From: an uncultured cyanobacterium
GTDB lineage: Bacteria > Cyanobacteriota > Cyanobacteriia > Cyanobacteriales > Nostocaceae
Direction of reading: 5' to 3'
DNA length: 64,000 nucleotides
Assembly: GCA_903848645.1 (NCBI GenBank)
Contig: CAINGU010000082.1
Coordinates: 62,001-126,000 of the forward strand
Below, in pieces: positions 42,148 to 51,757 of the stretch. Position 1 is the stretch's first letter, and every line of letters starts with the position of its first letter. The notes beneath the pieces were generated by a model that was not told the origin of the DNA, searched no databases, and was given only the letters and a program-made list of their open reading frames with translations. The position numbers and the translations under genes are program-made.

Positions 42148-43324
42148 ACTTATGCTTAACGGGAATGAAAACCACAGATTAGCTGATCAGCGTCCCATTC
42201 GCATACTTCATGTAGTTAATACCATGAATCGGGATGGTATTGAAACTTGGTTGATGCATATCCTTCGTGACATTGATCGTAATCGCTTTCAAATGGACTT
42301 TTTAGTTCATACCACTGATGTTTGTGCTTATGACCAAGAAATACGTAGTCTTGGTAGCAAAATTATTCCCTGTCTTCATCCCCACCAACCGTGGCTATAT
42401 GCCACTAATTTTTGGCGAATTCTTCAGGAACATGGTTCTTACGATATTATTCATAGCCACATTCATCATTACACGGGTTTCATCCTTTACTTGGCTCAAC
42501 TGGCGGGTGTACCTATCCGCATCGCTCATAGCCACTTAGATACTTCTAAACAAGAAGTTAAAGGAGGGTGGAAGCGACATTTATATTTAGCTTTGATGAA
42601 ATGGTTAATTGCTCGTTATGCAACACTCGGTTTTGTCTGTAGTCAAGATGCAGCAATAGATTTGTTTAACCATTCCTGGAAAACAGACCCACGTTGGCAA
42701 CTTCTTTACTGTGGAATTAACTTCCAGCCGTTTGAAAATGTGGTTAATAACTATACAATGCGGGCTGAACTCGGCATACCTGCGGATGCTTTTGTAATTG
42801 GCCATGTTGGTAGATTTGATCCCCAAAAAAACCATAAGTTTCTCATAGAAATAGCCGCAGAGATTGCCCAAAGAGAGCCAAGGATATGCTTGTTGCTAGT
42901 TGGGAAGGGTTTGTTACGTCAGGAGGTTGAACAACAAGTTGCTCAAATGGGGTTGGTAGACAAGGTAATATTTGCCGGCACGCGCTCTGATGTTTCTCGT
43001 CTCATGCTAGGTGCGATGGATATATTTTTATTTCCCTCACTTTATGAAGGTTTACCCATTGTAGGGCTAGAAGCTCAAGCTGCTGGACTGCCTTTGGTTA
43101 TTTCTGATGTTATTTCCACAGAGCTTGACCAAGTTAAACCTCTGATTAAACGTCTCAGTTTATCTGAACCCGCATCTGTCTGGGCAGAGGCAGTTTTAGC
43201 AATGCTAAATCTGCGAGCAGAAATTAACCAAATCAATAGCCGATTGACGATGGAAAACAGCCCATTTAATCTTAAATCTAGTGTAAATGCACTTATAAAT
43301 GTTTATGAAAACCAATGTAAATAA
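42128..43324 (+). CDS. Glycosyltransferase, GT4 family
   Basis: 398 residues, GT-B fold. The N-terminal domain carries ILHVVNTMNRDGIETWLMHI. The C-terminal donor-binding domain has VIGHVGRFDPQKNHKFLIEI, VIFAGTRSDVSRLM and FLFPSLYEGLPIVGLEAQA, whose ExGLPxxxxE pattern is the GT4 nucleotide-sugar motif. It probably adds one sugar to the lipid-linked repeat unit, in the cytoplasm. Sugar specificity cannot be read by eye. It overlaps its neighbours by 20 and 26 bp. Confidence 0.92.
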   Translation: MYYTNDKLMLNGNENHRLADQRPIRILHVVNTMNRDGIETWLMHILRDIDRNRFQMDFLVHTTDVCAYDQEIRSLGSKIIPCLHPHQPWLYATNFWRILQEHGSYDIIHSHIHHYTGFILYLAQLAGVPIRIAHSHLDTSKQEVKGGWKRHLYLALMKWLIARYATLGFVCSQDAAIDLFNHSWKTDPRWQLLYCGINFQPFENVVNNYTMRAELGIPADAFVIGHVGRFDPQKNHKFLIEIAAEIAQREPRICLLLVGKGLLRQEVEQQVAQMGLVDKVIFAGTRSDVSRLMLGAMDIFLFPSLYEGLPIVGLEAQAAGLPLVISDVISTELDQVKPLIKRLSLSEPASVWAEAVLAMLNLRAEINQINSRLTMENSPFNLKSSVNALINVYENQCK

Positions 43325-44795
43325 AACTGTGAACCAAGATCAAATTTCCTCTAAATCTATCATTTTGGTAGCTCATTGTTTCATGCTCATAGTTTTGATT
43401 TTATTTTGGTTACTGTATGACCCATTTAGCTTGGAAACTCAATCACTAATTTATCTTTTTAGTTGCTTATTGTGTTTTCAGGCTATTTGGTCATTCTGGT
43501 CTTGGTATATGCTGACAAAAAGCTTGTTTAATCCTTATCTTTTATTCTTTTTGTCGGCATTTTTATTTAACGCTGGTCAGGCACTATTAGAAGTTTTTCA
43601 TCTTAACAAGGCAGGTATTTTAGGACAATTAGATTTTACTTATTTTACGGATGAAACTATAATTAATGCCCTATTCTTAGTAATGTTATCATTAGCTTCG
43701 TGGCATTTAGGGGCATTAATTAGTGTCTCACCCATTCAAGCTATTTATGTAAAAAGTAAAATTCAAGAACAAATACTTTCTTTAAATAGTAAGAATTGTT
43801 ACGATCTTGGTTATTTCTTAATGTGTATATCTTTGTTTCCATCTATTTATGTTCTAAAAAATAATCTTGGAACTGTTATATCTGATGGCTATGCTGGACT
43901 ATACCAAGTAGAAGATGCCACAGGTTTTGCCGCTATTCCTAATATTTTAAGCACTTTTATCGTACCATCTAGTTTTTTCCTCTTAGTCGGAAGTAAGTAT
44001 AAAAATAAGGGAAAAATATTATCAGTCACTATTATATTTATCTACTCAATAATGCAGTTTATTATTGGACAGAGAAATCAAGGAATCATGCCATTGATTA
44101 GCTTTACTTGGCTATGGAATAATTTTGTTCGCCCGTTACCTAAAATTCTTTTGTTGGGTTCAGGTTCTTTAATGATGTTTGTTTTTATTCCGCTAATTGC
44201 AACTACTAGAGATGCCCAATCTCAACACCAGTTCTCCATTGATTTTTTAGTAGAAAGTTTTTCATCTATAGATAATCCTGTAGTTGCAGCTATATCAGAG
44301 ATGGGCAGTTCTATCTTAACAGTTACAGCCACCCTGGAATTAGTTCCTACTACTAAAAATTTCCAACTGGGAGCAGAGTATTTATATGCCTTACTTACCC
44401 TAGTTCCAAATTATTTTGGCAAGGTTCATCCAACCATAGCACGAGGTATTCCTGATCAATGGTTAGTTCAACAAATCAATCCATACTTTGCAATGAACGG
44501 TGGTACGTATGGATTCTCTTTTATTGCTGAAGCTTATCTCAACTTTGGTTGGATAGGAACTCCAATCGCTTTGGCTCTAATGGGATTTATATTTGCAAAT
44601 TTTATCTCATGGGCATCTAGATATACCGAACCCGGAAAAATGGCTTTGCTTGCTAGTTTTATTTCATTTTTCTTGTTCTTTCCCCGTAGTGAATCTGCTC
44701 TTCTAGTCCGTCCCCTGTTCTGGTACTCGTTGATTCCTTACTGGGTTGTATGTTTTTTAAATAAAAGCTCTTTCAAAAATAACAAAATCAGTTGA
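43299..44795 (+). CDS. Wzy-type polysaccharide polymerase
   Basis: 498 residues with about 11-12 membrane segments (AHCFMLIVLILFWLLYD, IYLFSCLLCFQAIWSFWSWY). The large loop between late segments holds IPDQWLVQQINPYFAMNGGT and GFSFIAEAYLNFGWIG, features of the 'O-antigen polysaccharide polymerase Wzy' family. It should join repeat units in the periplasm. It overlaps the GT4 gene by 26 bp and is followed by a repeat block rather than directly by the next gene. Confidence 0.85.
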   Translation: MFMKTNVNKTVNQDQISSKSIILVAHCFMLIVLILFWLLYDPFSLETQSLIYLFSCLLCFQAIWSFWSWYMLTKSLFNPYLLFFLSAFLFNAGQALLEVFHLNKAGILGQLDFTYFTDETIINALFLVMLSLASWHLGALISVSPIQAIYVKSKIQEQILSLNSKNCYDLGYFLMCISLFPSIYVLKNNLGTVISDGYAGLYQVEDATGFAAIPNILSTFIVPSSFFLLVGSKYKNKGKILSVTIIFIYSIMQFIIGQRNQGIMPLISFTWLWNNFVRPLPKILLLGSGSLMMFVFIPLIATTRDAQSQHQFSIDFLVESFSSIDNPVVAAISEMGSSILTVTATLELVPTTKNFQLGAEYLYALLTLVPNYFGKVHPTIARGIPDQWLVQQINPYFAMNGGTYGFSFIAEAYLNFGWIGTPIALALMGFIFANFISWASRYTEPGKMALLASFISFFLFFPRSESALLVRPLFWYSLIPYWVVCFLNKSSFKNNKIS

Positions 44796-44857
44796 AATAA
44801 TCATATTAATTTAGAGGTTGTTTGAGAAGTATTATATGAAACCCATAATCTCCAAAA

Positions 44858-44984
44858 ACCTAACCCCCCTACCTCTCCCTAACCCTCTCCTAAGAGGAGA
44901 GGGAAGCGGAAAAACTTTTGTTAGCTGGAATGGGGGTTTTAAAACCTCTCCCCTACCAGGGGAGAGGTTTACCAGAGGGGTCTG
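44858..44984. repeat. Inverted-repeat block, second copy
   Basis: Same start (ACCTAACCCCCC), same core CCCTCTCCTAAGAGGAGAGG and AGCGGAAAAACTTTTGTTAG, same end (GGAGAGGTTTACCAGAG) as 37459-37634, with a shorter right half. It fills most of the 259-bp gap between the Wzy gene and the beta-helix gene. Confidence 0.8.
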
Positions 44985-45054
44985 TTTACACATTAAAAAC
45001 TTTTAAAACATCCTCTTAGTTAGGAATATCCAGTTTTTATTAATTTGCAAATTT

Positions 45055-46695
45055 ATGATGATCTTATCTGTAGAATATTTAGCTATTTCCTGGTTAACAC
45101 TGTTGATTAATTACGCATTAAATCCAACTATTAATATCCATCAGGTTCTGACAAAAATGCCACATTTAGAAAAACCCAAACTTGATATAAATAATAGGCA
45201 AGATATGATGAAACTGACATCAATTTTTGTTCATCCTATTGCTAATTCTAACTTAGATATTTCCGTTAAAGATTTTGGTGCTGTTGGTAATGGTATCGTG
45301 GATGATACAAAAGCTATACAATCTGCCATTGATGCTGTTTCTGAATCTGGAGGAGGGGTTGTCTTTTTCCCCAGTGGTATTTACAAAGTTAGCATTAACC
45401 CTGGTAAATCAAAAGCTATAACTATTCGTGCTAACATTATACTCAAAGGCTTTGGCAACAAAAAAAGCATCATTAAGTTAGCTGATAAACAAGGTAATTT
45501 CGACGCAATACTAGCTGGAGAAAGACTAGATTCTAATATATTGAATTTTGCAATGTATGACCTAGCAATTGATGGCAATGGTACTAATAATCCAGTTAGA
45601 AATAAATCAGATTTACTTAAAAAAGGGATGAGGTACTCTCTGCGGATTTATCTCGGTTCAAAAATTGACATAGAACGATGTAGATTTATAAATCAAAATA
45701 ATACTAATAGTATTACTGTGAATAACGACGAGGGTTTTTTATCAGATGTAAAGATAAAAAATAATATATTTGAATTGATTGGTGGAGGTCAGATAGATTA
45801 TGATCATTCAACAATCTATACCCATGGAAAACGGATTGAAATATCTGATAACTATTTCTCCTCTAGACATGGAGCCGGTACTTATGGAGCAAGGACAGCA
45901 ATTGAAATACATGGAGATGAACATATCGTTAGGAATAATACCATTAATGGATTTACCAACGGAATAAATGTTACAGGTGTTGCCAGCAGTTCCCATAATC
46001 AGCTTATTACCAATAACTTCATAAAAGATGCACATTCAGGTATTGTAATATGGTCAAAAAGCTATAAAAATAAATCTGATAAATACGCCCTGAATAATTG
46101 CATAATTTCCCACAACAAAATTACTATAAATGTTGATGGTTGGCGCAAATTATGGGGTGATGATCCTAGTGCGGGTATTACGCTAGAACCAGATTCAGAT
46201 GCACCATTTAAAAATTTGGAAATCATTCATAACCAAATTTATTTTACAAAACTATTAAAAAATGGTCGAACTGGTGACAGTCTGGCAAATGGAATCAGAA
46301 TGTGGAGAAGCGATTTTCCCCAGGTTGAGAGTGAAAATATTCGCATTATAGGTAACAAAATAGAAAATTCTTTAGCTGGCGGTATTTATATATATATGCC
46401 AATTAGGCAAGGAGAAATATCTGAAAATACTATTCTTAATCCAGGGAAAAGTAATGGAAAGTTCCATGACGATTACCGGGCAGGTATTTTAGTAAGTGGA
46501 GACCTTAATCAAGTGAATATTAACAACAACTTCCTGATTGATAATCAAGTCACAAATACCCTCAAATTGGGAATAATTTCCTTTGCTAATTGTATTAATA
46601 GATGCGAAGCCAAGGGTAATTCTTTACAAATCAGCAGTGGGGCAAAATTGAAAATTTTTGAATTTAAATCTCACAAAAATAATTTTGAAATATGA
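45055..46695 (+). CDS. Membrane-anchored right-handed beta-helix protein (pectate-lyase-3 type)
   Basis: 546 residues. The first 25 residues are hydrophobic (SVEYLAISWLTLLINYALN), a signal or anchor. From about 68 the pectate lyase superfamily start is clear (VKDFGAVGNGIVDDTKAIQS, GGGVVFFPSGIYKVS), followed by about ten beta-helix coils to about 520 (ISDNYFSSRHGAGTYGARTA; HNQLITNNFIKDAHSGIVIW). Related proteins are polysaccharide lyases, hydrolases or C5-epimerases. In this locus it may trim or modify the polymer; catalytic residues cannot be fixed by eye. Its stop overlaps the next start (ATGA). Confidence 0.82.
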   Translation: MMILSVEYLAISWLTLLINYALNPTINIHQVLTKMPHLEKPKLDINNRQDMMKLTSIFVHPIANSNLDISVKDFGAVGNGIVDDTKAIQSAIDAVSESGGGVVFFPSGIYKVSINPGKSKAITIRANIILKGFGNKKSIIKLADKQGNFDAILAGERLDSNILNFAMYDLAIDGNGTNNPVRNKSDLLKKGMRYSLRIYLGSKIDIERCRFINQNNTNSITVNNDEGFLSDVKIKNNIFELIGGGQIDYDHSTIYTHGKRIEISDNYFSSRHGAGTYGARTAIEIHGDEHIVRNNTINGFTNGINVTGVASSSHNQLITNNFIKDAHSGIVIWSKSYKNKSDKYALNNCIISHNKITINVDGWRKLWGDDPSAGITLEPDSDAPFKNLEIIHNQIYFTKLLKNGRTGDSLANGIRMWRSDFPQVESENIRIIGNKIENSLAGGIYIYMPIRQGEISENTILNPGKSNGKFHDDYRAGILVSGDLNQVNINNNFLIDNQVTNTLKLGIISFANCINRCEAKGNSLQISSGAKLKIFEFKSHKNNFEI

Positions 46696-47888
46696 ATGTA
46701 CTTATTGCACTCGAACATCGTTTTGATCGCACACCAGACGGGGACGTATGGACACAAACACAGTTCCCATATTCATTTTGGCAACGGTATCTAGAAGTTT
46801 TTGATCATGTCCAGGTGGTTGCCCGTATTCGGGATGTACCAACAGTGTCCTCTGATTGCAAAGAGGCTAATGGTGATGGCGTTTCCTTTACTGCTATTCC
46901 CTATTACATTGGACCAGTGCAGTATTTATGGCGATCTCTTCAGATCAAACGTACTGCCCAACAAGCTGTGAGGCCAGAAGATGCAGTAATTTTGAGAGTA
47001 GGTTCGATAATTGCCTCGTGTATAGAACCCAAACTCCGTGCTATCAATCATCCCTATGCTGTAGAGGTAGTTGGTGATCCCTATGATGTCTTCGCTCCCG
47101 GTTCTATTAGGCATCCTTTGCGCTCATTTTTCCGTTGGTGGTCTCCCCGCAAATTGCGACAACAATGTGCTAGGGCTTGTGCCTCTGCCTATGTTACAAA
47201 ACACACTTTACAAACTAGATACCCTTGTCCGAACTATTCAGCAGGAATCTCAGACGTAGACATTTCCGATGAGTTTTTGGCTTTAACTCCCCGTCAATTT
47301 AACAAAGTTGGAACATTGAATCTGCTCTTTGTTGGTTCTTTAGCTCAACTGTATAAAGCCCCTGACATCTTGATCAATGCTGTAGCTATCTGTGTACAGG
47401 AGGGAATAGACCTGAAATTGACAATGGTTGGTGATGGTAAGCACAGAAGCGAGCTAGAGGCACAAGTAGCAGCTTTAGGTTTAAAAGAACGAGTCTGTTT
47501 CCGTGGCCAGTTAACGGCTGGTGATGCTGTCCGGGCAGAACTAGATCAGGCTGACCTATTTATTCTTCCCTCCAAGTCAGAAGGTCTACCTAGAGCAATG
47601 GTAGAAGCAATGGCACGAGCATTACCCTGTATCGGTTCTAGAGTAGGCGGTATTCCTGAACTACTAACTGATGAGGATATGGTTGCACCTGGTAATGTGG
47701 ATGCTTTAGCCAGCAAGATTCGGGAGGTTGTGACTAACCCAGAACGCATGGCTCGGATGTCTGCTCGCAACCTAGAGAAAGCTAAAGAATACAGAGATGA
47801 ACTGCTACGGGATCAAAGGATTGCGTTTTATCGCCACGTGCGCCAACAAACCGAAGCATGGCTTTTACAGCACTTTCCGGTGTTATGA
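46692..47888 (+). CDS. Glycosyltransferase, GT4 family
   Basis: 398 residues, GT-B fold. The N-terminal start is MNVLIALEHRFDRTPDGDVW. The C-terminal domain has LNLLFVGSLAQLYKAPDILI, KERVCFRGQLTAGDAV and FILPSKSEGLPRAMVEAMAR (the ExGLPxxxxE donor motif). It probably adds a sugar to the repeat unit. Translation is coupled to the beta-helix gene by an ATGA overlap. The last 23 bases of the gene, with 54 bp downstream, are duplicated about 4 kb away at 51845-51967. Confidence 0.92.
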   Translation: MNVLIALEHRFDRTPDGDVWTQTQFPYSFWQRYLEVFDHVQVVARIRDVPTVSSDCKEANGDGVSFTAIPYYIGPVQYLWRSLQIKRTAQQAVRPEDAVILRVGSIIASCIEPKLRAINHPYAVEVVGDPYDVFAPGSIRHPLRSFFRWWSPRKLRQQCARACASAYVTKHTLQTRYPCPNYSAGISDVDISDEFLALTPRQFNKVGTLNLLFVGSLAQLYKAPDILINAVAICVQEGIDLKLTMVGDGKHRSELEAQVAALGLKERVCFRGQLTAGDAVRAELDQADLFILPSKSEGLPRAMVEAMARALPCIGSRVGGIPELLTDEDMVAPGNVDALASKIREVVTNPERMARMSARNLEKAKEYRDELLRDQRIAFYRHVRQQTEAWLLQHFPVL

Positions 47889-47942
47889 GGTACATATATA
47901 GCGGGCAAGATGCCCGCACTACAAGAGTTTCATAATTCAAGT
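47866..47942. repeat. 77-bp direct repeat, copy 1
   Basis: Identical to 51845-51889 plus 51936-51967. It starts inside the last codons of the glycosyltransferase (residues QHFPVL and stop) and contains the hairpin GCGGGCA-AGA-TGCCCGC. Copy 2 has 46 extra bases in the hairpin loop. Confidence 0.92.
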
Positions 47943-47973
47943 AACTCAGAAAAAGTAACAAGGTCAGATAATT

Positions 47974-48927
47974 ATGAATAAACAAACTGTCTTAGTCACG
48001 GGTGGATGTGGATTTATTGGTTCACATCTGACTGAAGCTTTAGTGCAACGAGGCTATAAAGTTCGTATTCTGGATAATCTTTCGACTGGTAAGTTGGAAA
48101 ATATTGCTACTCTTAATCCCCAGAATATTGAAGTCGTAGTCGGTGATGTTGCTGACTTTTCAACGGTGGATGCTGCTATAGAAGGATGTGAGTATGTTTT
48201 CCACCAAGCAGCGATCGCTAGTGTTACCAAATCTATCAACGATCCCATAGGCAGTAGTAATGTTAACTACCGTGGCACTCTCAATGTATTAGAAGCGGCA
48301 CGCAAACATAGTATTCACCGTGTTATCTTTGCTGGAAGTGCGGCTGCTTATGGGGATGAACCAACTCTGCCAAAAATAGAGTCAATCCCTGCAAACCCAA
48401 TCACGCCCTATGGGGTGGACAAACTAGCCTCTGAACTCCTGGGTCACTTCTATGCTCGGACTTTAGGGGTAGAATTTGTCTGCTTGCGATACTTTAATGT
48501 TTTTGGTTTGCGTCAAGATCCATCAAGCCCCTATTCAGGTGTAATTTCTATATTCTGCGATCGCATCCGTCAAGGGTTAGCCCCCATAATTTATGGTGAT
48601 GGTTTTCAAAGTCGTGATTTTGTCCACGTTTCTGATGTCGTTGCTGCCAACCTGATAGTCATGGGACACCCAAAAGCCACAGCTAGAACTTTCAATGTTG
48701 GGCGCGGTGTAGCCACCTCTTTACTGCAAATCGTTCAGATACTCAACGATTTGACTGGTCAAAATTTGCACCCCATCTATAAAGAATCCCGCCCTGGTGA
48801 TATCCGTCACAGTCTCGCCAACAATACAGCGCTCACAGCCTTGGCATGGTCACCAAGCATAAGTATTCGTGAAGGTTTAGCAGAGTTGTTAGAGGCAACA
48901 CACAAATACTTACAAATCAAAAGATGA
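47974..48927 (+). CDS. NAD-dependent epimerase/dehydratase (extended SDR)
   Basis: 317 residues. The NAD-binding motif TGGCGFIGSHLTEALVQRGY is at residues 8-27, the Ser in IFAGSAAAYGDEP and the catalytic Tyr-x3-Lys in ITPYGVDKLASELLG. It is closest in style to UDP-glucose/UDP-GlcNAc 4-epimerases or UDP-glucuronate epimerases, so it likely supplies a nucleotide sugar. The exact substrate is open. The stop overlaps the next gene's start by ATGA. First gene of the block flanked by the 77-bp direct repeats. Confidence 0.9.
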   Translation: MNKQTVLVTGGCGFIGSHLTEALVQRGYKVRILDNLSTGKLENIATLNPQNIEVVVGDVADFSTVDAAIEGCEYVFHQAAIASVTKSINDPIGSSNVNYRGTLNVLEAARKHSIHRVIFAGSAAAYGDEPTLPKIESIPANPITPYGVDKLASELLGHFYARTLGVEFVCLRYFNVFGLRQDPSSPYSGVISIFCDRIRQGLAPIIYGDGFQSRDFVHVSDVVAANLIVMGHPKATARTFNVGRGVATSLLQIVQILNDLTGQNLHPIYKESRPGDIRHSLANNTALTALAWSPSISIREGLAELLEATHKYLQIKR

Positions 48928-50072
48928 ACAAACTTTTAATCGTCACTACAATCCCAAGTACCCTTAATGCTTTTCTCCTGCCTTTTGCTCACTACTTTCG
49001 CGCTCAGGGTTGGAGCGTGGATGCCATGGCTTGTGGAATTACGGCAAATACCGAATGTTTACAGGCTTTTGATCGGGTCTGGGATATACAATGGTCACGC
49101 AATCCCCTAAATCCACTCAATCTAGCCGTTGCTCCCGGCATCATTCAAGAAATAGTCCAACAAGAGAAATATGACATCGTTCACGTTCACACCCCAGTTG
49201 CTGCCTTTGTGACTCGATATGCTCTCAAAAACCTCAGAAAGCAACTTAACACTCAAGTCATCTACACTGCTCATGGTTTTCACTTCTATTCTGGGGGCAA
49301 AGCTTTAAAAAATACTTTATTCCTGGCTTTAGAGAAACTGGCTGGATATTGGACAGACTATTTAGTAGTCATTAATCGTGAAGATCAAGAAGCAGCCACA
49401 CAGCAGAAGCTGATTTCACCGGAACGTCTCCATTATATGCCAGGAATTGGTGTAGATTTACAATACTACAACCCTGATTCTACCTCTGATGCTAACATTG
49501 AGCGATTGCGTCAAGAATTAGGATTAGCAACAAACACGCCGTTATTCTTGTCTGTGGCTGAGTTTATTCCCCGTAAACATCTTCAAGATATTTTAAAGGC
49601 TTATGCTCGTCTAGCTAGACCGGAAATCTGCTTGGCTTTTGCCGGAAATGGAGTGTTGATGGAGCAGATGCAGCAGTTAGCATTGCAACTAAATTTGCAA
49701 AATCAAGTCCGTTTTTTAGGTGTACGCCGAGATATTCCCACTTTAATGCGTGCCGCAGTAGCTACTGTACTGGTTTCTGAGCAAGAGGGTCTACCTCGGT
49801 GTGTGATGGAGTCCATGTCTCTAGAAACTCCTGTGATTGGGACAAATATTCGGGGAACTAGGGATTTACTCACAGACGGTTGTGGTTTACTTGTGGAAGT
49901 CGGTGATGTAGAAGCAATTACAAAAGCAATGGCATGGATATTAGATCATCCTCAAGAAGCTCGCATCATTGGTAAAAGAGGACGAGAACGAATGGCTGAT
50001 TATGATATGAAGGAAATTATTAGGCTGCACGCAAGTTTATATGCTGAGGCTACCAACATCTCTCAGGTTTGA
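48924..50072 (+). CDS. Glycosyltransferase, GT4 family (EpsD-like)
   Basis: 382 residues, GT-B. EKYDIVHVHTPVAAFVTRYA and IYTAHGFHFYSGGKALKNTL are typical of the EpsD/CapM-like GT4 group. The donor domain has FLSVAEFIPRKHLQDILKAY and VLVSEQEGLPRCVMESMSLE. Such enzymes often add the second sugar on the lipid carrier. It is coupled to the SDR gene by ATGA. A 336-bp gap follows before the initiating transferase. Confidence 0.92.
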   Translation: MNKLLIVTTIPSTLNAFLLPFAHYFRAQGWSVDAMACGITANTECLQAFDRVWDIQWSRNPLNPLNLAVAPGIIQEIVQQEKYDIVHVHTPVAAFVTRYALKNLRKQLNTQVIYTAHGFHFYSGGKALKNTLFLALEKLAGYWTDYLVVINREDQEAATQQKLISPERLHYMPGIGVDLQYYNPDSTSDANIERLRQELGLATNTPLFLSVAEFIPRKHLQDILKAYARLARPEICLAFAGNGVLMEQMQQLALQLNLQNQVRFLGVRRDIPTLMRAAVATVLVSEQEGLPRCVMESMSLETPVIGTNIRGTRDLLTDGCGLLVEVGDVEAITKAMAWILDHPQEARIIGKRGRERMADYDMKEIIRLHASLYAEATNISQV

Positions 50073-50408
50073 CTCACCGAATTTTAGATTTTAGATTTTG
50101 GATTAGACATCTTCGGAAAAGAATCTAGGGACAATTCATGAATTGTCCCTACAAGGATTTCATGACTCCTGAATTCTGTTCGATAAAAATATTGACAAAA
50201 TGACCATCTTATCTTGCTGATTTTAGTTATATTTTTTTATAGATTATGAATTGCCAATAACGTACTTTTTCAATCTAAAAATCTACTCAAACAAAAATAG
50301 TTTTACAGCCATAACCACACATCCCTACAGTTATTTTCTGGTAGATAAAAAGGCTGTTCACAATATTTTTTTTGCCATTTTTGTAATTTTTAATTGACAG
50401 AGGTATTC
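50073..50408. other. Spacer with a perfect 24-bp palindrome
   Basis: 336 bp without a gene. At 50127-50150 the arms AGGGACAATTCA and TGAATTGTCCCT meet without a loop, a widespread cyanobacterial palindrome. An ATTTTAGATTTTAGATTTTGG repeat lies near 50081. A promoter for the next genes may lie here. Confidence 0.6.
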
Positions 50409-51071
50409 ATGAAAGCTAGAGATTTACAGAGTGATAGCTATGATTATCGTAGGCATCGTCTAATAAAAATTAGTAGATTTATTAAATCAATATTAGATAG
50501 ATTTGTCGCCGTAATTGCCTTAATTCTTCTTTTTCCTGTCATGCTAGTTGTAGTGATCGCTATTTATTTGCATGACGGTAGCCCAGTTATTTTTAACCAA
50601 CCACGTCCCGGTAAAGATGCGCGGATTTTTAACTTTTACAAATTCCGTACCATGACCAACGATAAGGATGAGAAAGGTAATTTATTACCTGATGAAAAAC
50701 GCCTGAAATCTTTCGGTAAATTTTTGAGAAAAACTAGTTTGGATGAACTTCCTCAACTGTGGAATATTCTCAAGGGTGATATGAGTTTTGTTGGTCCACG
50801 TCCTTTACGTGTGGAGTATCTGGAACTTTATACTCCCGAACAAGCACGACGACATGAAGTATTACCTGGTATCACAGGATTAGCTCAAATCAATGGACGC
50901 AATGCTATTAGCTGGGAAACAAAATTTAAGTTAGACGTTTCGTACATTGACGATTGGAGTCTTGGGTTAGATTTCAAAATCCTCTTGTTAACAGTCTGGA
51001 AAGTTATTAAACGTGAAAACATCAGTCAGGAAGGATATGCAACTGCTGGAGATTTTAAAGGTCAGCTTTAG
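50409..51071 (+). CDS. Initiating sugar-1-phosphate transferase (PglC/EpsL type)
   Basis: 220 residues from the ATG at 50409 (AGAGG 6 bases upstream); an in-frame TTG at 50394 is less likely. It is a monotopic phosphoglycosyl transferase: hydrophobic helix (about 27-48; AVIALILLFPVMLVVVIAIY), FYKFRTMTND, the catalytic Asp-Glu in KTSLDELPQLWNILKGDMSF and VGPRPL. It transfers a sugar phosphate, in the PglC subgroup diNAc-bacillosamine phosphate, to undecaprenyl phosphate, starting the repeat unit. It is short, without the N-terminal membrane domain of WbaP-type proteins. Confidence 0.93.
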   Translation: MKARDLQSDSYDYRRHRLIKISRFIKSILDRFVAVIALILLFPVMLVVVIAIYLHDGSPVIFNQPRPGKDARIFNFYKFRTMTNDKDEKGNLLPDEKRLKSFGKFLRKTSLDELPQLWNILKGDMSFVGPRPLRVEYLELYTPEQARRHEVLPGITGLAQINGRNAISWETKFKLDVSYIDDWSLGLDFKILLLTVWKVIKRENISQEGYATAGDFKGQL

Positions 51072-51100
51072 ATATAGATGAGATAAAGGATGAGAATTTT

Positions 51101-51757
51101 ATGGACAAAGTTGTTATTTTTGGAAACAAGTCTTTTGCAGAAAGTATTCACTTTTATCTCAAGCATGATTCTGAATATGAGATAGTTGGGTTTACTGTTG
51201 ATGAAGACCACATTCAGGCAGAAAGTTTCCATGATTTACCAGTTGTACCCTATCAAAAACTGGAAAAATATTATTCACCCAACGAATACAAATTGTTTAT
51301 TCCTCTTGGTTATCAAAAGCTCAATAAGTTGCGGGCAGAAAAATACTACAACGCTAAAAAAAGGGGATATAGTTTTATTTCCTATATTAGTTCTAAGGCA
51401 TATTATCATGGCACACCAATAGGTGAAAACTGCTTAATTTTGGAAAACAATGTGATCGAACCTTTCACGAACATTGGTAACAACTGTATTCTCACAAGTG
51501 GAAATCATATTGGGCATCACTCTGTCATCAATGATCACTGTTTCATTGCTTCTCAGGTCGTTATTGGTGGTGTATCAAGCGTAGGAGAATACACTTTTAT
51601 TGGTTTGAATGCTACTATCAGAAATCACGTCAAAATCGGCAAAGAAAATATTATTGGTGCGGGATCAATAATTCTTTCTAATACGGAAGATGGGGCTGTT
51701 TACTCTCCAGGAGAAACTGCAAAGTTTGAAGTACCAAGCAATCTAGTGAATATTTAA
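51101..51757 (+). CDS. PglD/NeuD-like sugar acyltransferase, paralog 1
   Basis: 218 residues. An N-terminal Rossmann-like nucleotide-sugar domain (DKVVIFGNKSFAESIHFYLK) precedes a left-handed beta-helix of hexapeptide repeats (about 95-200; IGENCLILENNVIEPFTNIG). The putative catalytic His lies in SGNHIGHHSVINDHCFIASQ. PglD acetylates the C4 amine of UDP-4-amino-4,6-dideoxy-GlcNAc; NeuD acetylates sialic acid. It is closely similar to the protein at 58668-59330. The two differ mainly in the last 40 residues, where the acyl-CoA binds, so they may use different acyl donors or sugars. Confidence 0.88.
   Translation: MDKVVIFGNKSFAESIHFYLKHDSEYEIVGFTVDEDHIQAESFHDLPVVPYQKLEKYYSPNEYKLFIPLGYQKLNKLRAEKYYNAKKRGYSFISYISSKAYYHGTPIGENCLILENNVIEPFTNIGNNCILTSGNHIGHHSVINDHCFIASQVVIGGVSSVGEYTFIGLNATIRNHVKIGKENIIGAGSIILSNTEDGAVYSPGETAKFEVPSNLVNI

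Noticed and set aside
44818-45006. Open frame after the Wzy gene
   Set aside because: It is translation of the inverted-repeat block.
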